Origin: Tretioscincus oriximinensis
Taxonomy: Eukaryota > Chordata > Lepidosauria > Squamata > Gymnophthalmidae
Reading direction: 5' to 3'
Length of the DNA stretch: 64,000 nucleotides
Assembly: GCA_022410635.1 (NCBI GenBank)
Contig: JAJVDF010000262.1
Coordinates: 443,541 to 507,540 of the forward strand
Under the pieces are notes generated by a model. The model did no database searches and was not told the DNA's origin. It worked only from the letters and a program-made list of their open reading frames with translations. Of this stretch, positions 10,710 through 24,096 are shown in pieces. Both the position numbers and the translations under genes were made by a program. Numbering within the stretch: position 1 is the first letter of the stretch; the number at the start of each line of letters is the position of its first letter.

Positions 10710-13673
10710 CTACGAGAAAAGGGAGGAGGGAAAGTTAGCAAACTGTTCAGTTGGCAACGCTCACAAAAAACACACACAGAGACACATTTGTTCTCAAGTG
10801 ACCTTGCTTTTCTCATAAATCCGCTCGCAAGTCAAAATAACCAAATTTTATTGGAACTAGGGATAGACTGTCTGGCTTTGGAAGGTACCCTTAACCTTCT
10901 TCAAACATCAGGGCCAGACAGTGTTCCAGAACCAGTTAAATCCAACAGGCAACAGCCTTTAGCCTTCCTTTCTAAGGATGCTGTTCTGATTTGCCTTGCT
11001 TTTCTGTAAAACACAGATCACAAGACAGAAGAGCTACTCTTTGATACATCATACTTGGCACACAATCGGTTCCTCTCATTCAAAGCTTTCCAGGCATTTT
11101 ACGATTATGAATTGCGAATGGCAGCACAAGCCTTATCTTTTTTCTTTTTTCAAATGCTTGCCTCACTGAAGCCAGCGATATAGTCGGGCCTGTGGTTTAG
11201 CACTAACGTCCACTGAGAGCCCCGTTGCTACTCAAGCTTATTAGAGTTCATAGGCAAGCAAATATGTATAGAACAAGACAATTTTTTAGCATATTACACA
11301 GTCATCTGTGTATTGCCCTGACTAACTACATAACAAAAGGCTGCTGCTCACTTTCAGTTACATCCTGCTGTTTTTAAAGAGCATTTAAGATTGCAAGCTT
11401 ATCTAAAATAGCAAAGCATTACATCACGAAAGCTAAATGTCCTTAAATATAAAACTGAACGATGGATCTTTCTGGAGGGGACCCTGTTTCTGGATTATAT
11501 CTTGGAATAGAATCTGCCATCCACATGTTCGTGGAGTCTATTGTATGATCTGGGGCAGTCAATTGAGTCTAGGACTCAATAAGAAGATCCTGTTAAGTAC
11601 TGTTTGAAAAAGTATCAGCCTCACCTTTTTCCTTTCCCATTTATTTTATTCTTACAATTAATGCCCAAGTGTGTCAGCTCAATAGTATTTCTATCAATAA
11701 TCCTATGTTTCCTCCGACACTTGAAATGGAAACCTACTATTGTTTTGGATAACTTGAGATGCTTTGATACGTCACTAGGATCTATGAATCTCAAGCTGTG
11801 ATGGAGCCCTTACACCTTCTTATATCCGTATTCTTATTCAAGTTTGTTACTGGTTTAAACTGAAATACGTACATCTAAATTCTGGTTCTGGCAATTATTC
11901 TGCCAATGTGTGTTTGTGGGACTATAGAAAGAGAAAAGTGAAAACTATGTTCTGTTGCTCTTTCTTCCTTTGCTCCTTTTTACTTCTTTTAATTTTAACA
12001 GAAATTACTAAACAAAAAGCAGGCTCTTGTGAAACAACCTAATCAGTGCCACAAAATGTCCCTCTGGAAGATTAAGTAATGATGAAGATCTGCACAAGAC
12101 ACCAGATATTTGCACAGAATTGGTGCAATCATGTAGCCCTCACTGGCCGTTCTCCAAGTTTTGAGCATTACTCAGTGTCCAAGAAATGGTGGACAGACAA
12201 AGTGCTCCTTCGGGAAGAAGCACATCTTCAGAGCAGCTAATCCTCTCTCTCTCTCTCTCTCTCTCCTGGACTCAACTCACAGCCCCAGATCATGCAATAA
12301 TCTGCACGAACATGTGGGACACCACAGCATTCCAAGGCAAACAAGCAAACTTAAGAGAGCTGCCTTTCTTTCACAATGTCACCTTCAATTCCCATTATAA
12401 TAAATGGACCTCCCTACCTTACGCCCCATTTGTACAGGCTCAGTAATGTGTTTTACGGACCAACCCCATTAGATGTATTGTAACAGATCCCTAAAATGCA
12501 TTACCAAGGCCTGTGCAAACAAGGCCTTAGAAAGAGGAAGGAGAAGTGGAATATTTCTTCTGCTACAGCTAACAGACACACAGTCTTAAAAACGAAACCA
12601 GAACACGTGTACCCCACACATATTCTTATCCATAAATCTGTCTGAACTACGAATTTCTATTTAGGGCAACCCTAATGGTTTCATATTGACTTGTACTTAG
12701 TTAAGACTAGGGTTACCAGATAAATTCCTGGATAGAGATTTGTACCCTTACAGCTATAGAAGAGGGGGCTTTTCACCACATGTAGCTTCTAATACCTACA
12801 GCACAAGAGGGGGAGAATCCATTGAAAGGGCAAGTTTTTATCCTAGATCTTTCTGGTAACCCTAGCAAGAATTTAAAAAAAATATTTTGCAATCTTTGGT
12901 CAGTTTGGAACCTCTGAGAAACAGCAACAATTATGAGCCACAGAAGCAGTGCAATTCGAAGACACAGCACCCAATGAAATGTGAACATGAGACATTGTTT
13001 GTACAAGTGCTATATAATCTATGCACAATGAAATGTTAGGGTTACATAATATATCACAGTGTTTGTTTTTCAGTATGAAGTATGAGTGTTTCTCTTGCAA
13101 GCTACTTAAAGGCTTAAGAAATTTCAACCAGGATCAGACCTTCAAGTCCAACAGTCGACCAAAATATGGGAAGTACTTAGGCAGGATATGAGCACTAACA
13201 AACCTCTTCTCTTTCATTCTTTCATTTTTTCTTTCTTTCATTCATTCATTCTACACAGCAAACAATTACATTTGTTTCACCCATGAATTTGGTTTATATT
13301 TTTAAAGCTATGCAAATTGATGATGATCTTTGCATTTTGATCAAGATTGTAGTCTTTGTGACCCCAGACCTTATTCAGCTCAAGTAATATTAAAAAGTGA
13401 TATTCAGAACAGCCAAATATGAAATTTAATTGTAGAATTATTACCTTTTAGTGATGGTTGCCAATAAGAATTTTAAACAATAAGAATTGTTTAAAATGCC
13501 AGCAGGTCACTGGAATAGGACCAACAGGCAGCCCTTATGTCAAGGCATTACTGTACATTATCATCAAAATTCATATATTCAGGATTTCCTTCTGTAATGT
13601 TCCAGCAAATTGCCAGATGACTCGGCATTTGGCAGAAGTCTCATGACACAGCATTGCATTCCATCACTGCATG
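10710..13673. other. Region upstream of SGK2, no gene seen
   Basis: The interval has mixed AT-rich sequence, a (CT)n run at 12243-12266, and a palindromic element at 12711-12861. At 12438-12530 a short palindrome-like segment (gcattaccaaggcctgtgca) resembles one at about 53,850-53,945. No open frame with family resemblance was recognised. Confidence 0.6.
12711..12861. mobile_element. Short inverted-repeat DNA element
   Basis: The ends are ctagggttaccagataaat on the left and tctggtaaccctag on the right, giving about 14 bp of perfect inverted terminal repeat around a unique centre of about 120 bp. No convincing target duplication is visible, so a hAT or Tc1-type assignment remains open. Confidence 0.65.
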
Positions 13674-13722
13674 NNNNNNNNNNNNNNNNNNNNNNNNNNN
13701 NNNNNNNNNNNNNNNNNNNNNN
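13674..13722. other. Assembly gap (49 N)
   Basis: This is a run of N. It is followed at once by a T-run and then, 50 bp on, by a palindromic MITE, which may have hindered assembly. Two apparent open frames crossing it are meaningless. Confidence 0.99.
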
Positions 13723-13771
13723 TTTTTTTCCAGAAACTGAATCTGGCACTGTGGTGAAGAAGCCCAAATCA

Positions 13772-13944
13772 TAGGCTGACCAGATGACCACTTGGGGGTG
13801 GGGGTGGTTGAAAACCCAATTTTAAGGTGCCTCCCAGTTTTTTTCTGAGGGGAAAAAAAACATTTTTGAAAAACTGGGAGGCTCCCCAAACCCGAGTTTT
13901 CAAAAAAAAAAACACCCAAAAAAGGGGGTAATCTGGTCAGTCTA
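13772..13944. mobile_element. Palindromic MITE, family 1 copy B
   Basis: The element starts TAGGCTGACCAGATGACC and ends AATCTGGTCAGTCTA. Its halves are inverted (aaggtgcctcccagttttt on the left, aaaactgggaggctcccc on the right). The flanking octamers CCAAATCA (13764-13771) and CCATATCA (13945-13952) match at seven of eight positions, suggesting an 8-bp duplication. Confidence 0.8.
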
Positions 13945-15060
13945 CCATATCATATGTATAGAGAAATATAGGATTAATTTAAGAGCCAACATTTCCTGTC
14001 AGCACGTCTCCACCTGGTCTTTAGCTTTTCTTCCCCGCTCTCAGAAACTGTTGCTGCTTTTAATATGTCTGTTTTTGTATATATGTATTTTTGTTGATAC
14101 CTGTCCTAAGATCTTTGGGTAGGGGATTGAATAAATAAATGAATTAAAATATTTTTTTTAGAAATAGTCAGTCTTTCTGCACTGAATCTACTGGTATTCT
14201 TAGTTGTTCACCATCAGAATTAAACTTTTATACCTAGCTCCAGTTCTTCTGTAAGAAGCACGCTGCTCCACAGGGTGAATCAAAGTCCTAATTCCACTAA
14301 TGTCCAGGCTACTGACAATGTGCCATAAATAACCAATGCTGAAGCAAGTGCTCAGTCAGGCTTTGAGTTGCTGTTTAGATTATGAAAATGAAACTTTTTT
14401 TAAAGAAAAGGGGAACACCCTGATCCAAAACTGATTGTTTCTATGCTTTGTTTCAGCAGCTTTTTTATGTAACTTTACATGAATAGCATCTTTGTCAAAC
14501 ACATTTTTAAAAATCCCTTCACTTTCCAAAGATAAGCTACCTCACAAGCATCTTGAACAGAATTCCATAAACACATTATCTTCATAGCCAATTGGCCTTC
14601 TCTAACACACTGGAATCTATCTGTTTATCCTGTAGCAACCATTTATTTTCCTTCTGCAGGATTTGCAAGAGAAGCCCTGGTCTGTCCATAATTGCAATTC
14701 GATGCAGGTTAATGTCATGGTATAACTTGCATGAGTCAATCTCACTCCTTTGCTGGGATTACCACACTCACCTGGAAACCCTGTCCCTCCCCCTAGTCTT
14801 TCACTCTCACCCTCCTCCTCCATACAAATAGGCTTTTATCTACAAATAGGTACCTATTTATCTACTTGCAAATTTATTTGCTTTCAAGCAGCTGGCTTGG
14901 CTGAAGCTAAGGCCAGTAGAGGGTGCTCATTCCTAGCTGGCACGTGAGGCCGTGGACTCCAATATCTTCGGTTGGAATACAGAAACTTTTAACCTCTTAC
15001 ACTGCCTCTTACTTCTGTAAAATGCTAAAACAGAAGACTGAGCTGGCCATTAATCCCCCC
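13945..15060. other. Intergenic, LINE-tail-like and SINE-like fragments only
   Basis: At 14096-14150 the segment cctgtcctaagatctttggg followed by a gaataaataaat run looks like an L2-type LINE 3' end. At 14830-14945 there is a fragment resembling the body of the local tRNA-type SINE (aggccagtagagggtgctca). A C-run is at 15055-15068. No gene was recognised. Confidence 0.5.
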
Positions 15061-15090
15061 CCCCCCCCATTATCCCTCATCATTGAACGT

Positions 15091-15614
15091 TCAGTATATA
15101 CAGCCATTTTTTATTTGAAATGGAGATGGTTTTGTTAATTGAGAATCTATAGGAGCAAGAGTTACTGGGACATTTTCAGCTAATTCTTCAGGCTGTAAGT
15201 AACGAAACTCTAAATATTGTTCCCGGGACCAGTTTGTACTTTGTCCCTGTTTTCTCTCCATCTGAAATTGTTCGACGAGAGCTGTATTGAGTGCTGCCAC
15301 TGCTTGAGATGCCAAGGCTGCCACTGATGGAGATGCTTTGATCAATTGGAAATACGGATCCAATTTCCTTTGTGTCACAACTTCTTTTGGCCCCCCACAC
15401 TCTTTATGCTAAGGGAAATTGGCTCCAGTGTAGCTTGCTTACTGGTCATTTGTCTCTCCGCACCTTGGGTCTCTCCGTACGGTGTGATTGGCTGTATTTC
15501 CATGGAAGAACCTAATATTTGATTATCATCTTTATATTGTTTTAATATAATTAATAATTCATTTAAACGATCTATTATTTCATTTTTCCCTGGAGTGTTG
15601 AGATTTTCAACCAT
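15091..15614 (-). pseudogene. Unassigned two-frame open stretch, possibly a retroviral Gag-like relic
   Basis: Two minus-strand frames abut: 15614-15375 (79 codons, starting ATG, with NEIIDRLNELLIILKQYKDD) and 15378-15091 (95 codons, with PYFQLIKASPSVAALASQAV and REQYLEFRYLQPEELAEN). They are linked by a frame change near a run of six G at about 15,391-15,396. The amino-acid composition looks like real protein: an amphipathic helix at the start and an Ala-rich helix in the second part. I do not recognise the family. A Gag-like protein of an endogenous retroelement is a guess based on composition and the lack of introns. No LTR, protease or reverse transcriptase was found alongside. It is broken by the frame change and by a stop at 15,091. 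Confidence 0.35.
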
Positions 15615-15799
15615 TATCCCTTAAGACTCTGAGTTTGCCTCTGGCTCTTTCTGAAAAAATTGGCTAATCTTGCTGACTGCACCACAAGCAGCCCCAAGGA
15701 CAGAATTCAAATAATTACATAATTTAACACAAGGTGAATCTGTTGTTAGACCGTGAAAACCAGGGTACCTTCTTCCTTATTATTCCCTTTGCACGCTCC

Positions 15800-18700
15800 T
15801 TTTAAAGCGGGATGTTTATCATAATGGGGAAATGGAGGCACAGCTGGCTAAGATTGTACCACTTTCTCTTTCCTCACCCACAGGTGAATGTTTCCACCTA
15901 GAGAAAATCCAGTTGCTGGTCCCACAGTCAAAAGAAATGGAGCTTGCACTCAGAACTGGACTGAGAACATTAACCATTAAAAGAAAATCAGACCATAATC
16001 CATTTCTGATAGGTAATCTCCTGAAAGTCCCTGGGGCTGTAAGACCAGTGTAAAGGGAAACCTGTTTCCGTAAGGCAAGACTCTGGACCTAATCCAAAAG
16101 GAAACTATTTTTTAACCCATTTGAAAATATGTCGGAATGTAGTCTTGCTGCTGCAAACAAAGAAATTATTTCCTTTGGATAGAAAAAGAGAGTAGGGTTT
16201 GGCAGGAGTCCCAATTCATTGCTGAGAAATTTTTATTTTAAAAAAGGAATGAGGTAGAATTGATAGATTTAACCAGAGGGGAAATTTATTAGTAAAGTGG
16301 CTACTCAGCCCAGTGAGTTATTGTTCCTCAGCTGCTACTAAGAATTTTTCTTCACTTCATCACTAGAAAAATTAGGTTCCATCCAGATTCATACATTCAT
16401 AAAGCTATTGCTATGATGAGGTTTCTGTCGTTGTCCATAAGGTAATGGCAATAGTGCTAAGAATCTGTGCTGGTAATAGGCATCTAGGAATCTGGCAGCA
16501 CAAGATTCCTGGATACGTGCCTTTTATACATGCACAATGTGTTGAATTCCCAGATCTGCAATGTTTGTGTGTGTGGGAGACTTGGTTTTGGTACTACGCA
16601 TGCACACGGCGCCCATTACAATGGTGCAGTTCTATGTGCCACAGCGAAACATTCTAAAATAGTTGTTTTTCTCTGTGGGGTTCCCTTTTTTTCTGCTGTC
16701 CTAACAGGAAGATGCTGTGAGTGTTGCTGAAGTATGGTGGCTCTCACACCTTCCAAACCCTAGGACAGCACGAAAAAAAACAGGATGTGGAAGCACCTTA
16801 GTCTTCCACAGTTTCCTAACAATGAGAGCTAGTTGACTCATATTTTCTTCAGCTTCTCCCCTCAGAGAACCTCTTTTCAGATCCAGAAAAGTCCCAACCC
16901 TACTTTCTCAGCAACATTTGGATCAGTTCAAAAAGAAGAGAAAAACCAGAACCTGGAGAAAGCAGATTATCTAAAGTCAATGGAAATAAAAATACACGTT
17001 CCGTTTCAGGCACGGCAAGCCTGTCATGAATTTTTGGTTTGCAAACATCAGTAGCAGCCAGTGAGGGTAGAGATTTGTGTTTGCAGGCTGGTGGAATGAA
17101 AGGTCAAGGTAGGTGAGCGAACTTCCAATGCTGATTCCTTTCAAATTGTATGCGTCCTGCAAGCTCTACCCATTACTCCATACAACCTCTGTCAGCAGAA
17201 GAAGCACTGCATCTGCCCCACCAGAGGTTGATCGACTGGGAATTGGGGTAAAGAGACCACACAACCTCTCTGGAAGAGCCCACATTGACTAATGATGCAT
17301 AATCCCACCAGCATTAGCTGCTGCAACTACTGTTGCTGGTGCATCCACACAAGGGGATAAAAAGTGGGCTTACCAGCTGTTCCGGGTGGATGCAGATGCC
17401 CGTCTGTCTGCATGAATGGTGCACCAGCAACCAGAGGTGGGCAGGAGGAAGGAAGCTCTATCCTTTGATGGCCAAAAGCATCCTTCTCTCTGCCCATCCT
17501 TCTTTGCAGGGCTTGGCACTGATTGGCACAGGGCTAGGCTGTGCCAGTCACATTAAAAAAAGAAGCAGGTTACTGGCAATCAGCACCATGAGAGCTGAAA
17601 ACATCAGCTCTCATTTAACCCACAACACAGCAGGTTTGTAGCAACTACATTGCTCACAATCCGCCATTACGTCTGCAAGAGCCGCTGGGAAGGTGCTTCT
17701 ATGCAGCCATAAATCACATGTGTGGATGCAGCCTTTGTGAATGATGGGCGATGCTTCCTCTGTGTAATTGTGGCCTTCCAAAGTGATTACAAGGTCTCTT
17801 CACTCTAATCCCCAGTAGAACAATCTCTGGAAGGAGTTAGTACAGAGAGTTTATGGAAAAGGGGGTGGTGCTTGTAGAGTACACAAAATTCAAAACGGAC
17901 CAAAAGATAACAGTTTGCTCATTTTCTTCTCCTTTTTATTCCATGGGCTTTGTGAACATAAATCTCCAGCCCCACTCGCCATAATTGGTAAATCCTTGAA
18001 GCTGCTTCTGGCTCCACTAGAGAAGGCAGAAGGAGCCCCAAGAACCACAATCTGTGCTTTTACACAAGTGGAAACCTGTGCAAAACGAGGGACTTTTTAA
18101 AAAGCCACACCGTCTGCACTGGCTCAATGAACAATCGGGGTGGCTCCACTGTTTTCCTGCCTTATCAGGTCACTGAATTCCCCCTAATGCAAACACAGCT
18201 CAAGACTGTAAGTAATGCTGATTATAGATATTATAACTGAAAGAAAGTCTTCCTATCTCAAATAACAATGCACAATAATTCTATTTTTTCTTGCTCCCTA
18301 GCCCATTTCAGGTGTCATTCATTATCTCAAAATTCCTAACATTTTATCTTTTCATAGGATTGATACTCATTTCCCTCCTCTGTATTATAAGCTACATCTG
18401 GTGGAAATTCCTCTTTTCCAAAGCCATTAAAGCTGTAAACTTCTAGCATGGTTTTTATGAGATAACAGTATCTTTCCCTAATCATTTTGTTATATATTTT
18501 AGTTCTGCTGCAATATTGACTACATTAAGAATTCCAAGGGCAGCAACATCAGTTTTATTGACAGATATACTCATTTTATTTTCATTTTTACTTGATACCA
18601 GCACAATGCAGCTTTTGAATGCTATCCAAATAGTAAGCTGATTATTGCATGACCCCAACAGGCAGTTTCATTCTGTAAATGCCTTAAGAAAGAGTCATTT

Positions 18701-21440
18701 GCCCCAATTTGCATCCATTTACACTTACCTCCTCTACTGAAACTCAATTTCCATTTTGGTATTCATTTCATCTAACGAAAAGATAAAACAACTATTCTCA
18801 AATATACGCCTTGCTTACAAATATATTTCTACATAGATTGCACTTCCAACAGGCCATAATTTCTCCAATTTCACTTACAGAACCTATTAATTTCAGGCTC
18901 GAGAAACAAAAACAAAGCAAACAATGAAATTCCTACCTTGCAAAGACAAAGCAACCTCAGAGCCTCATTTTTCAGGCTTCCTTGTTCACCCACCCCTCTC
19001 TTGCCCGATATTATACGCCTCACCGCATCGTCTAACCTAGTTTGCAAACTTCAAACAGCCATCTGGGCTGCAGCCTATCCAAGGACTGCTAACTTTCACT
19101 TCAAGATAACAAACAAACAGCGAGATTTGTTGTTCCACTTTAATTGCAAAGGGAAACTCATGTAATATTTGCCTCATGAGGCACACAAGAGTCTCATATA
19201 AGCATACACATGCCTGTATTGAAAGAGAAGAAGAATTGAAAATTAATTTTAAAAAGAGGGACAATATTGGATTGATGTAAACAACAACAAAAATACATTG
19301 CTGTCCTTCCATTCTAGTTAGCATAAAAATGGACACAGACCTGATTTGAATCCAAGGATCATGCCTTTGATTGAGTTATAGAAGTAACCTGTTAATAAAT
19401 TTCCTCAATTTCCAACACACTGAAGGACTTTGTGCCCTGGTTTTAATGATCACTTTCAAAGCTACAGTTTCCTTTGCTCCTTCAGCATGCACGCATCACT
19501 TCTAATTAGCTGCTTAACACTTTCCCCATATTCTATAAATGCTAGATCTTCCCTATTATAAGCTCACACAATTTTAGCAAGCTTCACAAATACAAAACAG
19601 CAACCAGTTCTCATAGCATACTAGAAACACTTGGAAATAGTGCGTGATGAGTTCTCATCAATGTTCAAAGTTCACAGATTGCCATAAAATATTTCTTTGC
19701 TCCAGCCAGTCATTTCACTTCATTAGTTTCATTTTCATGTTCTGAGGGTAGGAAGACATTTACTCTTGTTTCGTAACTGTTTCATCCACCAATGTATATT
19801 TGGGCACTTTTGATTTCTACATCTGTGTGGGGGAGGGACTGTACTGAACTTCTGTGTCAAGGACTCTTATAGATTCCATTTTTCATTTCCTGTAAAAATG
19901 TGCTAATATTTCCTTTCTTACATAAACCTCCACCCCGAAAAGCAGGATAGGGGTCAAATATGCTGTTCAAACACATCCATCATTGTTTTCCTGGTTTAGT
20001 CCAAAGACTAAAATACTTCCAAAGAACTTTCTTTCTTCGGTATTAATAACTACCTGTTATTAATAGGGACTATCTGAGCATGGGAAGTGCCAGAAATGGA
20101 GTTTTCTATATTTGAAGGAAATTTACATTATTTTCAGATAATTCCAAGAAATTTGCAGCTTTCAGACCATAATCACATGCTGGTAATTAAACCTTTTCCA
20201 GCCCAGTTTAAAGTAGGAGAACTCTGGGGTCAATTTCAGCTTGGGGCACATTGCTCACACTGCCACCCAGATCTTAAAAGCATGGTAAGAACTCTGGAAT
20301 TGGGGTAAGAGAAGTGCAGTTGAAAAATCAGGTAGGATTTCTTTGAATGCTGTTTATAGGGAGTTGAGAGTGGGTGAACGTTTTGCCTTTTTCTTCTGCT
20401 TGAAGTGCCCGGAAGCAATTGTGTGAGAATGGATACTCAATTAACTGGGCTGTGGCACGATTCACCTGGCTCATCTTTCGTTCTCCCTGGCAATCCTAAT
20501 AAACTCCAGTCCTGTCAGTAGCCCCTGGCAGCCTCTGGCAGGGCCTTCTATGGTTTTCCCTAGTGGTGGGATAAAATTATGGATGGCAGGATTCATTATA
20601 GAGGCTGCAAGGTGGACCACCAGGAGTGGACATTTTCTTTATTTAAGAAATGAACACTTTTCTGCACTTGTATTCAGTAAAAATATCTAAATACTGTAAA
20701 AACTCTTAACTGCTAGGTTGTACAGTTTATTATGGATCCAAATTCAACCATGTCTTTGAAAGAGAGAACCAAATCTTTCTAAGTACACTTAGATCGAATT
20801 CATAGTCACATCAACACTAAAATAAATGTTGGGGTGGGCCCAAGGGTCTGAGAACATTAATTTTGATAAATAAAATCAATGCAGATATTAAATTCCATTC
20901 ACAATCTCTGGAATTCAGTCTGACCTTCTGCTTCAGCATGCTCAGTAAAATATACAATCTGTCCCATTCAGCACTATTCAAGGTCACGCCTTGGTGGTGG
21001 TAGTCGAAGAACCTGATTCTCGACTATTTCCAACAACTCTTATCTCTAGATAGCCAGTCTCTAATCCCATTGATTGTAATGAACTGCATAGCCCAATGTT
21101 ATACAGGAATGGTTCTGCACGTGAGAATCCTGAATACATGTTTGTGTAGCCACAGTATATTCACAGGGAATAGAAGTAGTTCAGCATAGTTATCCCAGAG
21201 CCCCATCAAAGCATCTCCAGATAGGTCTTAGCTGAAATCTTGAAAGGCTGCTATCAGTCACCATGGGGAATAAAGGCAGATCGTGGCAAAACACAATGCA
21301 AGTTGCAAAGAAAATCCTATATTCATCTCTTGCTATTCTTCTTACAGAAAAAGCCTAGTGTATTTTGGCAGGTTTTGAATTCTGCTAGTTCACCACTATC
21401 GGAAGCCTCCCATTTCTTCGTGTGTGTTTTTTTTTAAAAA
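15800..21440. other. Intergenic, no gene recognised
   Basis: About 5.6 kb of moderately AT-rich sequence. Open frames are short (up to about 100 codons) and without family resemblance. A slightly more GC-rich patch at 17,290-17,720 contains gtggatgcag-type sequence also found in the fold-back elements near 26.2, 28.0 and 32.0 kb, so it may be a related DNA element. Confidence 0.5.
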
Positions 21441-21448
21441 AAAAATAG

Positions 21449-21605
21449 CCATATTAGTCTTGTAACACTTTGGAGACTAACAGGAGAGTAGGCGGCATGA
21501 GTTTTTACAGCTAAGTATACTTCTTGGATCTGAAGAAATAGACTTATCTATGAAAGCTCATGCTGCCTTCTTTACTCTTGTTAATCTCCAGAGTGATACA
21601 AGGCC
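21449..21605. mobile_element. Penelope-like fold-back fragment, copy 1 (diverged)
   Basis: The left half (tagtcttgtaacactttgga ... cttcttggatctgaag) and the right half (gaaatagacttatc ... tctccagagtgatacaagg) are inverted copies. The family signature is tagtctN(6-8)cactttgagactaac with cttcttcagat at the centre. The same structure, better preserved, is at 28172-29264 and 54851-55059. Coding sequence is absent. Confidence 0.65.
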
Positions 21606-22776
21606 CCTTTATGGACTTTTGTTGTAGCTTGTGAACTTATGTGTCTTCTGCTAGCCTCAAGTAAGCAGATTCCAAAAAGCTGCCATTAGACTTAAGCATC
21701 ATATTACAGGAAATGCAACATCATTGCTGGATTTCACATAATAGCGATATTATGGTTTTACAATCTAATAACCTAGGATAGGGTTCCACATACCCCAAAT
21801 TGGGCAGGACAGTCTTGGAAAATGGGGCTGAAAATTTGGATTAAATTCCAGATTCCCAAGAAAAGCCATGATTTAAAAAAAAATCAGGTTTAGCAACTTT
21901 GGGGGGGGGGGGTTCTGAGCTTTTCTTAGGACCCAGCACCTAATGTGTGTGTAATGCAGCAGAAGTAGCTGTTAGTTGATGCTTGCATGCATTGTGAGCA
22001 TGGCCATCCGCAGCCCAGCCCAGAAGATGAGGGCAAAGAAGATCCTTGCTCACTCGTGTCTACAATCTGCTCCCGAAGGTAGACGTGGACAAGCACATCA
22101 ACAGCAAGTGGCCATCCAGCCAGGCCAAGTAAGTGAGTGGCACCTCCTTGCTGCTATTGTTACTGAGAGCTAACTGGTCAGCTGGGTCAGGCAAGCAGGG
22201 TCAATTAAGTAGCATCACTCATAATTTGATTTGGTTCTCTTGATCTACTTTTTAGGACCTGTGTGAAAAGTCTGATGTAGTTTGTGCAGAAATATGGAAA
22301 ATTCTGTAGCGTTTCACAAATGTTTCAGCAGTATTCATGTGCAATGAGGATGATTAACTGTTTGATGCAGATGCTCAACTGTTGGTTATAGCATTTAAAT
22401 ATTATTAAATGATATAATCCAGTGAAGAATATCTCGCAAGCAGAGCAGCTTTTGCATCTTTTAAATCCTGTTTTGCACAAATTTTCACTTGCATAAAATC
22501 AGGGATTGCGGTCATGGCAGCTGCTTCTGGCTCCTAGCAAAATCAAAATTATCCCTAAGGATCAGGTCCACTGCAGCAAGGGCATCAGCAGTGTGGAAGT
22601 TTAAAACTGTTGGGAAAAGTCAGCAACAACAGCAGCAGGAAATGCTCTGCAAGCTCTCTTGTCACTTGGACCCTGATCCTCGGGGTGATTCCAAATTTAC
22701 CAGAGTGCGCTTAACATGACTTGCATTAGGAATCACTGGTGATGGGTTTTTGACCAAACTCCACTCAGGCGCTATG

Positions 22777-23779
22777 TTAGACTGGCCAGATTTTCTGAGA
22801 CCTAACCGGGGTAATTAATATTTGTGTTAATTTGCATATTCATAAATATGCAAATTACCCATCAACATGCATTCCCTTCCAAAATTCCTGCCTGAGAAAT
22901 CGGTGAAGCATGTGAGAATTTTTAAACTGAAAATTTTTGGAGTACATCAGAATTTTTTTATTTTTTTACAGAGGTGAAGGTGGCCCAAGTTGCCAGAACT
23001 CCCTAGTGGTGGTGCAGCGATTTACGCTATGTGGCTGTGCAAATGGTGCATGGCGAAACCATTTCCCGAGTAAATGTGAAATGGGGCCCATTTAGAGTAA
23101 ATGTGAAATGTCCCCAGTGCAGAGCCACCTAGCTCTTTTGCCCATTTGAAATGGTCATGTTGAGATTTTTCATGAGAACAAAAAATATCCAGTAAACTTT
23201 ACCTTTCGTCTTTGTCAAGAGGGTTTCTGTCCCAGAATGTTGCATTGAGGTAACTTAAAGATGTACACAGTATATAAATTGGAAATTCTATGTTAGCCTC
23301 TTGTCCAGTCGATGCTGTTCGAGTAGCCTGGGCCTCTGCCAAAGATAGCAATGAAGAGACAGATGTGGCAAACCAGAGATGTGGCAAACAGAAATAAAAG
23401 GTCTTGTGTTTTGGCATTTGATGCTCCTGAGCATTATTTTTTTTATGCCATCCCCGCCCCGCATGGATTTTTAAATATATATATTTAGGAGTTGGCCTCG
23501 GTTGTAGAGCCTCCTAGTGGTGCTTCAGTAAATTTTAAATTTTTTTTAAAAAAATTTAAAAAAATTTAAAAAAATTATTTTTTACTGAGGGGAGGGTGCC
23601 TTCAGGAGCTGGCCCCGGTTACCAGAGCCTTCTAGTGGTGGTGCAGTGAAGTTAAAAAAAATTCAAAAAACATTTTTCCCAATTTTTATTTTGGTTTCCC
23701 CCAGCAAAAAATGGGTAACCACCCCCACCCCACCCCCAGGTGGTTTCCCACACGAAAAAGGTTATCGGGTCAGCCTAGT
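22777..23779. mobile_element. Possible long member of palindromic MITE family 1 with internal tandem units
   Basis: The ends resemble the family: left ttagactggccagattttct, right gttatcgggtcagcctag. Inside, a unit containing ccagagcctyctagtggtggtgcag recurs three times (about 22,990, 23,495 and 23,605), each followed by A/T-rich filler. No target duplication was seen. The interval could instead be several nested fragments. Confidence 0.4.
23203..23335 (-). other. Orphan candidate coding exon
   Basis: On the minus strand a pyrimidine-rich tract ends ctttggcag at 23336. It is followed by 133 nt open in one frame (ATRTASTGQEANIEFPIYIL, then NATFWDRNPLDKDE) and a donor GAAAG|gtaaag at 23202. The exon would run phase 1 to phase 2. 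I do not recognise the protein and no partner exon was found. It sits within the possible long MITE-like interval, so it may be chance. Confidence 0.2.
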
Positions 23780-24096
23780 CTCTAAGATGCTAGACGATCC
23801 CTTGCTAGAATCTATGTCTCAGGAACAGCACAGAGGGTTGTCTATTTAGGTTTGGGATTAAAATACCTTTAAGGCCGAGGAACAAAAGTTCCAAAGTATC
23901 AAAGTTTCATACCAAAGACATTTTGCATTCTCCAAAAATATTGCAGGACTCTGGAAGGGACTGTAATTCCGGCAGTTGTAACAGAGAGCTGGGAGCTGAT
24001 TTTAATCTGACAACAGGCTGCACATCAGATAGACAACATAAAGAAGGCACATGGTGCTAAGCAGTAATTTCCCCACACGTACGTACTCTCATATGC

